Positions 30,168-42,079 of a DNA stretch of 64,000 bases are shown here, in pieces. Position 1 is the stretch's first letter. The number at the start of each line of letters is the position of its first letter. A program made the translations under genes and the position numbers. Where the stretch lies: NCBI GenBank assembly GCA_043228905.1, contig JBHGNT010000021.1, forward strand, positions 2,480,001 through 2,544,000. The letters run 5' to 3'. A model generated the notes under the pieces. The model saw nothing but the letters and a program-made list of their open reading frames with translations. It was not told the origin of the DNA and ran no database searches. Source of the DNA: Azolla caroliniana (taxonomy: Eukaryota; Polypodiophyta).

Positions 30168-33002
30168 ACAAGAAGAAAACTCTCGGAGCAAAACATGTAC
30201 GAATCGGTCCGGATGGGGCATCTACGTACACGACCGTAACCGAAGGATTGAAGAAAGGATACCGACAAGTGGAGGATAAGTTGCGGTCGGCATCAATAAT
30301 AAAAGAAGATGAAGAAATCGTGGGGATAGTCGAAGAAGTGTTCTATGAGAGCACGCTACAACGACTTGAAGAGCTTGCGGAAGATAAAAGCCAAGGGAAC
30401 CGGGTAGTCCCGGTGGAATCGGTCGAGATGTACGAGATCATTGCGAAAATGGAGCCGGATATGCTCCGCAAAGAAGAAGCAATGGTAAGTACGAAATACA
30501 AGACCGTGGAGAAGAAGGTGAAACCGGCCGCGGGACCACTACCCGCTGATAGCGAACAAAAGAGGAAAGAAGTCTCGGGAGATCCGACACTTCGGAAGAC
30601 CGTGGATATCGGACATGCCTTCACGGATGAGACCCGGAAGAAACTTCGGATCGGTGGAGGTGGGTTCCTATTACAAAAAGAAGAAGAACGGTTTCGCGAG
30701 ATGTTGGAGCAACACGGCAAAGCGTTTGCATTTACATCAAGGGAGATAGGGTGCGTCGATCCGAGAATAGTGGAGCCGATGGTGATCTTCACGATTGACC
30801 ATGTACCGTGGAACCTGAAGCCGATTCCGGTGCCACGAGCGCATATTCCGAAAGTCATTGACTTGCTCAAGGAGAAGGTGGCGATGGGGATTCTAGAGCC
30901 ATCAACTGCTCCGTACTCAAATCGATGGTTTACGGTTCCGAAGAAGAATGGGTCACTCCGATTTATCCAAGACTTGCAACCGGTGAATAAGGTCACGATC
31001 CGGAACTCGGGAGTCGGTCCGATAGTGGACGAATTTGCAGAAGCTTTTGCCGGTCGTGCGATATACTCCATCGGAGACCTATACTCGGGGTATGACCAAT
31101 TCCAACTAGCCGTGGAGAGCCGAGACATCACAACCATGCGAACACCGATAGGATTAGTCCGAATGTGCACACTACCACAAGGAGCGACAAACTCGGTTGC
31201 TCATATGATGAACGCGATGAACAAGGTGCTTCGAGACTGCATTCCGGAGATAACGATGCCGTTCCTCGATGACATTCCGATGAAAGGATGCGCGGTAGAA
31301 GAAAAAGATGAGACTATGGATGATCGGGGATGCCGAAAGTTCGTGGTCGACCATATTCATGATTGCGAGAAAGTGTTGCGAAAGCTAGAAGATGTGCACC
31401 TAACACTTTCCGGGGAGAAATCGGCATTCGGGCAAGAAGAAATATTGGTGGTCGGACATCTATGTGGGCCCTACGGCCGAAGACCGTCACCAACAAAGAT
31501 CGATGCAATTCAAGCTATGGAGGAAGTATGCGAGTCAACATCCGAAGTCCGAAGGTTTCTCGGTGCATGTGCATTCTATCACATATGGATTCCGCACTAT
31601 GCACATATAGCGGACCCGCTCTACCACTTGTTGCGGAAAGGTAAGAAATTCGAATGGAAACCGGAACACACCAAAGCCATGAAGAAATTGAAGAAGACAC
31701 TTCGGAGGGCGGAAGCACTTAAGAAACCGAGCTATGACCGACCGATCATAGTAACTGTTGATACAAGTCCAACCGGTATCGGGTGGGTCATCAATCAAGC
31801 CGACTCGGATGGTTCGCGGTATCCGATCCGATTCGGAGCAAAGGTTCTCAACGAAAGGCAACGTGGATATGCACAAGTCAAAAGAGAACTGTGGGGAGTC
31901 GTGTCGACGATAAAATCGGATCGGGATTATTTGATCGGAGCCGAAGTGGTGATCGAGACGGATTGTCTTCCGATACTCGGGATGATGCGGTGTTGTACGA
32001 TACCGGATGTAGCTATGCTAAGGTGGGTTGCATATGTCAAATCGCTTAATCCGGAGGTTCGACACATCTCAGGGAAGGACAACGCGGTAGCGGATATGTT
32101 ATCAAGGGCTCGGTTCGGAGACGACATAACCGAATTGGATAATGAAGAAGTTTCCGAAGACTACTTCGCGTCGGAGCACATATGCCGAGTGAACGTAATC
32201 CGAGAATTCCGGGAAGAAGAATACGAGGGAGAAAGTTTGATGATCGGAAAGATGTTACAAGAGGCCGAGGACTCGACAAACGATAAAGGAAGAAGAGCCG
32301 AGATCCGAAGGAAGAAGAGGCAAGTCCAAAAGTTCTTCTTGGAAAACGGATTAATATGGAGGGCGCCGAAAAGACCGGATGGTATACCACTTCGAGTAGT
32401 CGGGACAAAAGAGCAACAAGACCGGATAATGTCTGAGTTTCACGAATCCGATTGGGCTGGACACCGAGGAACATGGGCAACATTTGTGAAGATCAAGCAA
32501 AAATATTGGTGGAAGAAAATGTACAAAGATGTCGCGGAGTTCACGGAAAGCTGCGAGAAATGTCAAGTCTACTCCGGGGTTCGACATCGAGATGAGTTAC
32601 ATCCGACATTCTCACCGACAATCAACTTCAAGTGGATGGTTGACATAGTGGCCATGCCGACCGGGATCGGACAAAAGAAATACTTGGTATTAGCTCGAGA
32701 AGATCTCACGAATCAAGTAGAAGGTCGAGCGCTTCAAAGGAAAACGTGTTCCGCGGTATGCCAATTTCTTTTGGAGGAAGTATTTTGTAGGTACGGGTGC
32801 GTTGGACAAGTGATTGCGGACCGGGGAGAACTCGACTCGGACAAAGCTAGGGGATTCTTCGCCAAACATGGAGTTCGGTTATCGCTGACAACGGCATACA
32901 ATCCGGAGGCCAACGGGAAAATCGAACGAGGACATAGTCCGATCGTGAAAGCACTTGCGAAGGCATGTGATGGAAACGTGAAGGACTGGCCGCGGATGCT
33001 TC
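30110..33002 (+). pseudogene. Gypsy G4 Pol, part 1 (RT, RNase H, most of integrase)
   Basis: The -1 frame is open to the copia C insertion. RT has SNRWFTVPKKNGSLRFIQDL and MPFLDDIPMKG. RNase H has TVDTSPTGIGW and IETDCLPILG. Integrase has an HHCC finger (HESDWAGHRG, CEKCQVY), D and D (MVDIVAMP, VIADRGELD) and NPEANGKIERGH. It stops after KDWPRML where copia C begins. No other lesion is visible. The remaining piece is at 38482. Inserted DNA, not internal decay, breaks this gene. Confidence 0.9.
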
Positions 33003-33179
33003 TGTCGAATACAAGTGTATAATGGACGTATTCACACTATCCCTTTAGGCCATTTGTGTAATTATCATAAAGGGTAGTTGCCCTAAGTCGGTCACTATAT
33101 ATAGTGACCTTGTAACCTTTTTGTAAGGTTGGGTGTTGTATTATTGCTTTGTGGAATAAGAAGTCTTTTGTGTGTGTGT

Positions 33180-33227
<48 letters not shown>

Positions 33228-33311
33228 ACGACCTACAATCTGTCATACGCAGGTATTCAACAAGAATCGAATGCTTCTTGATCTTCCGCATAGACGACCT
33301 CGTCTCCAACA
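33003..33311 (+). repeat. Copia C 5' LTR
   Basis: 309 bp, TGTCGAATAC to CTCCAACA. The TATA palindrome is at 33090-33109. (TG)n then (TC)n lie at about 33170-33222. Confidence 0.93.
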
Positions 33312-33313
33312 TC

Positions 33314-33325
33314 TGGTATCAGAGC
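33314..33325 (+). promoter_or_regulatory. Copia primer binding site
   Basis: TGGTATCAGAGC, complementary to the 3' end of plant initiator tRNA-Met, two bases after the LTR. It is the standard site of plant copia elements. Confidence 0.85.
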
Positions 33326-33994
33326 CTGCACAGTATTCGGTCCTTCATCCCGCTGTCGGCCGTCGTCTCAGCCTGCACAGCATTCGGTTTCTTGCGTCAT
33401 TCGAAGAAGAGAGAAGAAGAAGAAAAACGAGGCTTGCATCTCATCGCGTTAGATCATCTTCGCTTGGAGTAAGCCAGCAGGTTGTACTCTGTTCCTTGTG
33501 ATCGTAACCGCTCGAGGTGAAATCCCCTTGTGCAACATTGACACGATCGTGCTCCACTCGGTTAAACAGCATCCGAAAAGGTCATTAAACGCTGCTCGCC
33601 GCTCGTTGTAACCACTCGGTGCAGATCGGTCTCAAGACAACAACCCCAATTCGCGCTTCATCCGGCTGATCGACATTCGGGAGGATCAGTTGGATCTGTC
33701 TCTCTCGTCGCTGCAGCCACCCGAAGCAGAATCGGTCCAGATAATCGGTTTCAATAATCGGTATTCGGCATATATATATCCAAAGCGAACCGGGCTCACT
33801 CCGACTCGGCAACATTCGGGAAGACCAGTCGGTTTTGTCCCTCAAGCTACCGGAGTCAATTCGAGCAAGTTCCGAAGCCGAACCGACTCGGGTTCAAATC
33901 CGACTAGAACGATATCGGGTGAGCCAACCGGCTGCACTCCAACAAGGTTCGTAGTCAACTCCGAACCGAGCTCCGTCAACCGAAACCAAATTTG

Positions 33995-36900
33995 ATGGCA
34001 TCAACATCCGGCTCGTCAGAAATGAGTCTACGCAAGTTCGATGGATCGAACTTCAACTTCTGGAAGGAACAAATGCAGGACTATCTCATAGTCAAGGGGC
34101 AAATCGATCCCATCGAAAATGAAGAACCTCCAGAAGGATACAAACCAATTGAGTGGCAGAAGCTGGACAGAATCGTCCGCGCCACGATTCGGATGCACCT
34201 ATCGGAATCGGTATACTTTACGGTGCAATCGTGTACGACAGCATTCGAACTGTGGAAAACACTGTCGGACACTTACGAAAAGAAGGTCGCCGCAACAAAG
34301 ATGTTTCTGATCCGGCGCCTCTACAACTTGCGAATGAAAGAATCCGACTCGGTTCAAGCACACCTAAATGAGTACGAAAGCATAAGCTCCCAAATCTCGT
34401 CACAGGGGACGGCAATCGAGGATGAACTCAGAGCAATGATACTCATGAGTAGCCTTCCCTCATCATGGGAAACTTTCGTCACAACCGTGTGCAACGCGTC
34501 AACCACGGCTGTTAAATACTCCGAAGTCACGAGCGCAATCCTGACCGAAGCAGCTCGGAGAAAGTCTTTCGCCAAAGACTCAACAGACGACGCTTATGTA
34601 GTACAATGTTCGACAGACCGATCGAACATACGAGGAAGAGATTCCTCACGGCCGCCGAACAATCAGCGAAGACGGAGCCAGTCACGGGATAACCGAATCT
34701 GCAACTATTGCAAGAAACCCGGACACATCAAAGCCGACTGCCGCGCACTCAAGAACAAGAACAACAAGAAGAGTGGCCGGCATGAGGAGATCAATTACGT
34801 CAGCTTCTCAGCTGATGTGCTACCAGACGACCCGAATATACTATCAATCGAAAATCCAGTCGGATCAGAAGTTCTACTCACGACTGAAGAGTCGAGCACA
34901 TGGCTCTTAGATTCGGGCGCGTCATTTCACGTGACTCCTCATCGATCCCAATTTCGGCAATATACGATCCGTCACTCCGACTCAGTTCGAGTCGGTAACT
35001 CGCAACACTGTGACATCATCGGAATCGGCACAGTAGAGCTCAACCTTGCAGGTGGCTCTACACTTGTACTCCACAATGTCCGACATGTACCCGAGCTCTC
35101 AAGGCCATTGATCTCAGTCGGACAACTAGATGAAGACGGCATTCGTGCCGGTTTTTCTTCGGGAGGGTGGACACTCCACAGGGGGAACCTCCTGCTTGCT
35201 AGAGGACCCAAGATACACTCCCTGTATCCGTTACATGTTACGCTCAGAGAGGGTAACCTGTTTTTGGTGGATATTCCTGTGTCATCACTATGGCACAGAA
35301 GATTAGGACACCTCAGCAAGGCCGGCATCACGCATCTATCTAGAGCCGGATACATCCCCAAACTCTCCTTCTCCGACCATCAATTCTGCGAGCATTGCCA
35401 GTATGGAAAACAAGCAGCCGCATCACACCCGACATCAACACCAAGAGAAACGAGACCTCTCGATTTGGTCCACTCGGACGTCTGTGGCCCGATGCTGCAT
35501 CAGTCTCTTGGCGGTGCCTCTTACTTCGTCAGTTTTATTGACGATTCGACTCGAAAGGTGTGAGCTTATCCAATTCGCACCAAAGATCGTGTCTTCTCGA
35601 TCTTCTCCGATTGGCTCGCTATGGTAGAAAATCAAACTGACCGAAAACTGAAATGCCTTCGGACAGACAATGGGGGAGAGTTCAAATCAGAAGAATTCGT
35701 CAAATTCTGCCGACAACGCGGCATCCGACGTGAATTTACGGCACCACACAGTCCGGAGCAAAACGGGATTGCAGAACGAATGAATCGGACAATCCAAGAA
35801 CGGATAGTTTCCATGCTCCAACACTCCGGACTGTCGGATGGCTTCTGGGCAGAGGCTCTACTCACGGCAGTACACATAATCAATATGTCGCCAAGTAGAC
35901 CTCTAGGACTTCAAATTCCTCAGGAACGATGGATCGGCGGTAAGCCGAATTACGACAAGCTGAGGATCTTCGGATGCGAGGCGTACGCCCTTATTCCGAA
36001 AGATGATCGCCGAAAACTTGCACCTCGGTCCAGGAAATGCATTTTCCTTGGATATGGATCCGACGGCGAAATGGGATACCGACTCTGGGATCCCGAACGC
36101 AGACAAATCGTCCGAAGTTCGGACGTTGTGTTCAACGAGTCGGCTATGAATCCATCAGTCGAAAAACCGATCGAAGTCCGAAGGGTAACATTTTCCGATG
36201 TGCCGACCCTTCAAGAAGGCCCCGCTCTCAACACACGGGTAGCTGAACCTTACACTACCGACTCGGACAACTCCGACTCGGCACAGCAGAACAATCCGCT
36301 TTCGGACCATCCGACCTTGATACCCGATGCGACCAGTCCAATCATACCTCGACGATCCGAGAGACTGTCGCAACCTCCGGAGAGGTATTCTCCTGGAATT
36401 TTCTTCACCGACGCCGGCGAACCGACGTCTTACGAAGAAGCATCGACATCTGTCGATTCCGCACCTGGCATCTGGCGATGGAGTCGGAAATGCACTCCAT
36501 TCGGGCAAACAAGACTTGGGATCTGGTCGAATTACCTAGGAACCGACGTGCTCTTCCTTGCAAGTGGGTTTATCGACTAAAAGAGACGTATGATTCGACC
36601 ACCCCAAAGTACAAGGCCAGATTAGTTGCGAAGGGCTTCCGACAAGAATATGGTGTCGACTTCGACGAGATTTTTTCACCAGTGGTGAAAATGACAACCC
36701 TTCGTTTTCTACTCGGCGTAGTGGCAGCCGACAACTTGGAGCTGATTCAGCTAGATGTCAAAACAGCCTTCCTCCATGGTGATCTCGAGGAGGAAATTTA
36801 TATGGAGCAGCCAAAAGGCTTCGTGGCACCTGGCCAAGAACATCTAGTCTGCCGACTCAGGAAGAGTCTATACGGCCTCAAACAGGCACCGCGACAATGG

Positions 36901-37995
36901 TACAAGAAGTTCGACGACTTCATCCAATCGATCGGCTTCTCCAAAAGCGATGAGGACCATTGTCTCTTCACCAACACAGCTCAAGATGGATCACCCATCT
37001 TCCTCATCATTTACGTGGACGACATGCTAATTTCTGGACGCCACGCGGGCGAACTTGCCGATCTCGTTCGGCAACTGCGGTTGAAGTTTGCCATGAAGGA
37101 CCTCGGTCCGGCACGACACATCCTTGGCATGAAGATTAGTCGGCATCGCGATAAACGACATCTTTTTTTGTCTCAGACCGACTATATCGGACGTGTCTTG
37201 GAACGCTTCAACATGCAATCAGCCAAATCTGCTTCAACCCCGCTCCCAATGAATCTTCGGCTCTCTCAGCGAGACTGCCCGACATCCGGCCCGGAGGGGG
37301 AAGATATGAAGTCGGTACCGTATGCACCGGCAGTCGGCTCCCTTATGTACCTGATGGTCGCGACACGGCCTGATATTTCTCATGCCGTAGGAGTCGTTAG
37401 CAGATTTATGCACAATCCTGGCCGATCGCATTGGAACGCAGTCAAGCATGTGTTCAGATATCTGGCTGGCACAAAAGACCATGGCATTCTTTTCGGTCCG
37501 AACCGAACCTCAGGCGTAGTCGGTTACACCGACTCGGACTTCGCCGGCTGTATAGACAGTCGAAAATCAACAACCGGATACTGCTTCAAATTCGGCAATG
37601 GAGCAATCTCGTGGAAGTCGAAACTTCAGGAGTGCACAGCGACCTCAACGACCGAAGCAGAATATGTAGCTGCGTCCGACGCAGCAAAAGAAGCTTTGTG
37701 GCTCGGTCGGCTGGCGCACACGTTTCGACAAGTCGACCATGACTCGGCTCCAGTTGTCTATAGCGACAGTCAAGGTGCTGTTGCCTTGTCAAAAAATCCG
37801 GTTCACCACAACGCCTCCAAACATATCGACGTTCGATATCACTTCGTTCGGGACTGCATCATTTCAGGGAAAATCGGTCTAGAGAAAATATCCACAACCG
37901 ACAATGTCGCAGATGGAATGACCAAGTGTCTTTCGGCAGACCGCTTTCGGTCTCTTCGGCATCAGATGGGCGTAACGACAAACCAGTCCGGTTAG
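33995..37995 (+). pseudogene. Copia C Gag-Pol with a stop and a frameshift
   Basis: From ATG 33995 the domains are gag, zinc knuckle, protease, integrase, RT and RNase H, as in copy A. TGG to TGA at 35561-35563 stops the frame inside integrase after DDSTRKV. A T is missing at about 36461, between integrase and RT, and shifts the frame. The RT-RNase H part is open again from 36478 to 37995. All parts are present, but the protein cannot be made whole from this copy. Confidence 0.92.
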
Positions 37996-38188
37996 AGCCG
38001 GACACAGCGCAGGATGGTTCCCGACAACCGACATTAGTTCCTCAATGATCGGCTTCAACTGTTCCGACCCAACCAGTTCGGTCTTCTGCCTTCGGACCCT
38101 GCCGACTCGAACAAAGCTGATATGTCCGAGAACCTAAGTCTATACCTGTAATCTTAGATAACCCATGTATACGCCCATTACGGGGGAG

Positions 38189-38481
38189 TGTCGAATACAA
38201 GTGTATAATGGACGTATTCACACTATCCCTTTAGGCCATTTGTGTAATTATCATAAATGGTAGTTGCCCTAAGTCGGTCACTATATATAGTGACCTTGTA
38301 ACCTTTTTGTAAGGTTGGGTGTTGTATTATTGCTTTGTGGAATAAGAAGTCTTTTGTGTCTCTCTCTCTCTCTCTCTCTCCCTCTCTCTCTCTGTGCACG
38401 ACCTACAATCTGTCATACGCAGGTATTCAACAAGAATCGAATGCTTCTTGATCTTCCGCATAGACGACCTCGTCTCCAACA
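38189..38481 (+). repeat. Copia C 3' LTR
   Basis: 293 bp, preceded by the tract ACGGGGGAG. It differs from the 5' LTR mainly by a shorter TC/TG microsatellite and by one base (AAATGGTAG for AAAGGGTAG). Confidence 0.93.
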
Positions 38482-39186
38482 GCTTCCGTATGCACTATGG
38501 GCGGATCGGACGACGCATAGCTCCATAACCGGTTACATGCCGGCAGAACTCATGACCGGGCAAGCACCGGTAATGCCGACGGAAAACGCGATCGCAACAT
38601 GGACAGTGCTACCGTGGAAGGAAGAGATGAGCCGGGAAGAACTACTAGTGGTCCGGATACGACAACTAGAGGGAAGACCGGCAGACATAGCGGAAGCAAT
38701 ACGCCGACAACAAGAAGCACGATTAAGGAACAAAAGCCGGTTCGACACAAAGCACCGACTACGACCGAGGAGGATTGAAGAAGGAGACTGGGTGATCGTC
38801 TATGACAGTAGTTTGGACCATCAACATACAACGATGCGGAAATTCGCGAAAAGGTGGTTCGGGCCATACGAGGTTCGGAAAGTCTTCGACAACGGAACGT
38901 ACCGACTGTCCGAGTTGGATGGAACAATACTACGAGTGCCTATAGCCGGGAAGCGGGTGAAGATTTTCAAGAAGCGGACCGACGACAAACCCTATGTGAT
39001 CCAAGCCAAGGCCGACAACGAGGAGCAATCGGACGAAGACCACGGTGATGCGGGAAGCGAAGAAAGTGAATTACAACTCATAGTCGACATAAGGGAAGAA
39101 TCGGAGGAAGCTTTGGATGAAGACGGATATGGGGAATCGAGAACTTCGGCACATACCGGAGGATGTGCGGGTTCGGAGGGGGCGAG
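38482..39186 (+). pseudogene. Gypsy G4 Pol, part 2 (integrase C-terminus)
   Basis: It starts with the repeated target bases GCTTC, then continues the integrase (YALWADRTTHSSITGYMPAE), the KNKSRFDTKHRLRPRRIEEG region and RWFGPYEV of the GPY/F-type module. The tail is acidic and ends near 39186, at the G-rich tract before the 3' LTR. The frame is intact from 38482. Confidence 0.88.
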
Positions 39187-39891
39187 TGTCGTAGTGTATT
39201 CCACACACTACGTGAAAACCATAAAATAATATATCCGATTTTAGATACATATAACTAGATAAATAATATATCAAAAGAATTTATCACGTGCATAGGGCAA
39301 GATTCGAACCATGCACCTCCACATAGATAAACCCCAACTTTACCATTGTAATAACTTCTCTTTAGTGTTATAAATATAGATTTAATACGTATAAGACCTT
39401 TATTTACACATACCTTTATTAAAAGGTAAAAATCATGTATTCTTTAGAGTGTGAATATTTTATTTACACGTGACATTAAAAGTGACTCATGCACATCTAG
39501 CGTGCATGGGCCCTATATTTAGGAAATGACAAAGCATCACATGCACATTTAGTGTGCATGGACACTTTAGGTGAAAAAGCATGAAGCCATGCTTAGCCTC
39601 TTCCATCTTTATATAAGGAGGAGAGAAATATGTATATGGTTGTTAATTAATATACAAGGATTGATCAATCTAATATATTCGTGGGATTCACGAATTTTGC
39701 CATCTAAATTACTCTTATAATCTAAATATTGTTTTAATTACACTAAACTTGTGGGATTCACGAGATTCCTATCTTACTTCTCTTCCTATTATTCATAACT
39801 AGCCTTAAGTTGTATTCCTCTTCCTCCTAGTCCAAAACCTCGGCGGTTCCCACCCGACTCACGCAACGATCCGGAGCCGAAGGGCTCGACA
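39187..39891 (+). repeat. Gypsy G4 3' LTR
   Basis: 705 bp, TGTCGTAGTG to GGCTCGACA, followed by ACGT. It has the antisense tRNA-like block at 39301-39350 and a TATA box near 39612. Confidence 0.92.
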
Positions 39892-39895
39892 ACGT

Positions 39896-40067
39896 ACCTC
39901 TCGAGGAGCCGCCCTTCGAACTCCCCCCAAGTCTGGCAACCGACCTACATTTCGAGCACCTCCGCGTGGATGCTCGATGTCACCACCCGAGGGAATCCAA
40001 ACATTCATCTATCCTCCGGAATGTCCCTCGTTATCATTTCGGCTTGGTAAGCCTCGAGATAGCTCGT
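39896..40067 (-). pseudogene. Gypsy G5 gag fragment, middle piece
   Basis: The minus strand matches G2 gag at about 9015-9160. It includes the tryptophan codon region where G2 has its stop. It is cut at 40067 by a solo LTR, with TCGT on both sides. Confidence 0.75.
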
Positions 40068-40673
40068 TGTCGTGTTGTTACGCTTTCGCATATGAAATAA
40101 GGCGGGACCGCGGGGGCCCTGAACCGAGGAGCGTGAGAGATGAGAGGGAGAGAGATTCACAGAAAACACAGAGAGACAGAAACGAGAGAATCAATTCCAA
40201 TAACAGTATAGATTACAAAGCTTGCAACGTTACAACCGGCAAGCCGACGACAGACTCGACACAGATGAACACACGCACCGAAACTCGCAGTGGAGCCTCT
40301 ACCGGAAGCACACGGGCTTTCGCGCAGCAGAGGCAGCCAACTTAATCCCAATCCTTGCAGAAGCAACAATGATGGTGGAGGAGAGAGCTCAGTTCCCAGT
40401 CCGACAGCACTTCCTCCTCTCCAAAAATGTTCGATCCTCACTCAGGCCCCTTTCCCCTCCTTTTATAGCACAAGGAGAGAGCCATTTACAGACCTTTCCA
40501 TCCCTGTTATTCCCTTCGATTCCCTACTTAATGAACTAGTGCTACCTAGGATAGTTACCTCGTCGGCATGTACCTAACTATGTATATAAATATCAAAACA
40601 TGTGCCCATGTGTAAGGGCCGGTTCACACACACTATCCGCTGATTCCTCCTAGGGACGGTTTTCTCCACGACA
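40068..40673 (-). repeat. Solo gypsy LTR (type 3)
   Basis: On the minus strand it begins TGTCGTGGAG (40673) and ends GTAACAACACGACA (40068). Flanks TCGT at 40064-40067 and 40674-40677 are an exact 4-bp target duplication. No internal sequence remains, as expected after LTR-LTR recombination. It contains CTATAAAAGG on the minus strand near 40460. Confidence 0.85.
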
Positions 40674-40677
40674 TCGT

Positions 40678-40840
40678 CACGTTCTTACGTTCAAACTGGC
40701 CTATTGTGCCAACGATCATTTCGATGGCCCGGTCGAGGGTACCTGTACCTTCACGAGCATTCACCAGTCGGTCTATAGTTGCCGCTATGGCTTCGGCGAG
40801 TTCGGTTCCTCTCATCTTCACACTCCTCTACCACTTGTTT
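40678..40840 (-). pseudogene. Gypsy G5 gag N-terminus
   Basis: The minus strand reads MKMRGTELAEAIAATIDRLV and continues NAREGTGTLDRAIE, very like the start of G2 gag (MRGSDLAEAMASAVDRIV). It is preceded on the minus strand by a PBS variant TGGTGAACTCGACGTG (40856-40841). Confidence 0.8.
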
Positions 40841-40861
40841 CACGTCGAGTTCACCACTATA

Positions 40862-42079
40862 TGTTGTGTAACTACGCATATGCGTGAGAAACGAAGGCGG
40901 TGTCGTGAAGATTTTCGTCCATAGGTGGAAACCGGGGTGGAAAGGGCAAGTCGGTGGTGTGCAACATGTGCACACGTATACTAGGAAATGGTGTATAGAA
41001 ATAAGAGGGGAAATTTTATCCCACATTGTAAGGTCCCTCCCTCCTTGGGCTATAAAAGGAAGGGAGGGGTCACTTATGAAGGGGTTGCCTATTTTGCGTA
41101 TGAGAGGTATACCACTTAGTCTAGAGTTCTTACCGTTTTAGGGTTAGGGTTTCGTTTAGGGTTTTCCTTATTCATCTTCGGTTAGGGTTTTCTCATAGTC
41201 GTTTGGTGCGGCCCATGCGGCCACCGTTGTTGTAACCATTCGTTGTTTTAATATATCTTGTTGAGTATCTTACCTCCGCTGATCTCTCCTTCTTTGTCAT
41301 GATCCTATTCTTTCTTCTTCTCCTCTTGAGCTAAGCTTCCAAACATATCTTATTCTTTCTCCTCTACTCCCTAGTCCGAGACCCCAGTGGTCCCGCCCCT
41401 TCTACACGCACACGCGTAACGCGACAGCGGGACCACAGGGGTACTGGACCAAAGAGCGTGAGAAGAAGAGGGAGAGAAACAACAAGCACATGTCGTGCAA
41501 GATGTTGAGTGCCATGAACACAGAGCTCGTCTGGCTCGGACGAAACTAGAGCGACGCGAGAGACAATTAGAAGAGAAAAGGGGACCACAATCGATTAAGA
41601 AAAACAGGTTACAACCGGCACGCCGGTAGCCGAGCCACAACTCAGCCAACACACACACCCCAACTCCGAGGTACAATGTGGAGCCCCTGTTGGGAGCACA
41701 CGGGCTTGTTGCATGAACAGAGGCGTCTAGTAAAGAACTCCTACTGAGAATGAAATAGAGAACAACACTCGGTTCCCAGTCCGGCAGCACTTCGTTCTCC
41801 TAAATCCCCCCCCCCCCCCCAATCACTCAGTCTTCTCTCCCTCCTTTATAGACACCCAGGAGAGAGAGGGGGTTGTTACATCAAGTAGTTATTCTCTATC
41901 ATTTCAGACAAAGATTCGCCTAGATTTATTTGTCCTATTAAAGTTTCCTACGTCACGCCAACCTAGCCTAGTCCTAGGTTATTTACAAACATAGTTTATA
42001 ATTAGCGTGCATCCGTGCACGTTGTGGTTCACACACCTTTGGTCTCCATTTCTTCTTGTAGCTGGTTTTCACCACGACA
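40862..42079 (-). repeat. Gypsy G5 5' LTR, interrupted by a solo LTR
   Basis: The two parts, 40862-40900 and 41427-42079, join to about 688 bp. On the minus strand it begins TGTCGTGGTG (42079) and ends GTTACACAACA (40862). Poly-C is present near 41808-41820. It borders gypsy relic G7 at 42080. Confidence 0.8.
40901..41426 (+). repeat. Solo gypsy LTR (type 2)
   Basis: TGTCGTGAAGATTTTCG to ACGCGACA, flanked by GCGG at 40897-40900 and 41427-41430, an exact 4-bp duplication. A TATA box CTATAAAAGG lies near 41050. Plant telomere-like words (TTTTAGGGTTAGGGTTT, TTTAGGGTTTT) lie at about 41135-41195, where the transcript leader would be. Confidence 0.87.

Larger units (their letters stand above)
33003..38481 (+). 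mobile_element. Complete Ty1/copia element, copy C (5.48 kb)
   Basis: Both LTRs, PBS and gag-pol are present. The target duplication GCTTC lies at 32998-33002 and 38482-38486. It sits in the integrase of G4. It is nearly identical to A, B and D, so the family moved recently. Its frame is broken by a stop and a one-base deletion. Confidence 0.95.
27326..39891 (+). mobile_element. Ty3/gypsy element G4, carrying copia C
   Basis: Two 705-bp LTRs enclose PBS, Gag-protease ORF, recoding site and pol. Pol is interrupted at 33003 by copia C (33003-38481) and resumes at 38482. Flanks ACGT (27322-27325 and 39892-39895) are the target duplication in gag of gypsy G5. The left LTR start reads CGTCAT where the right reads TGTCGT, so its terminal TG has mutated. 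By eye the LTRs differ at about eight positions. G4 is a diverged relative of G2 and H with a quite different LTR. Confidence 0.92.

Noticed and set aside
41135-41195. Interstitial telomere or chromosome-end scar
   Set aside because: Only a few TTTAGGG-like words occur. They recur in a second LTR of the same type, so they belong to the LTR.
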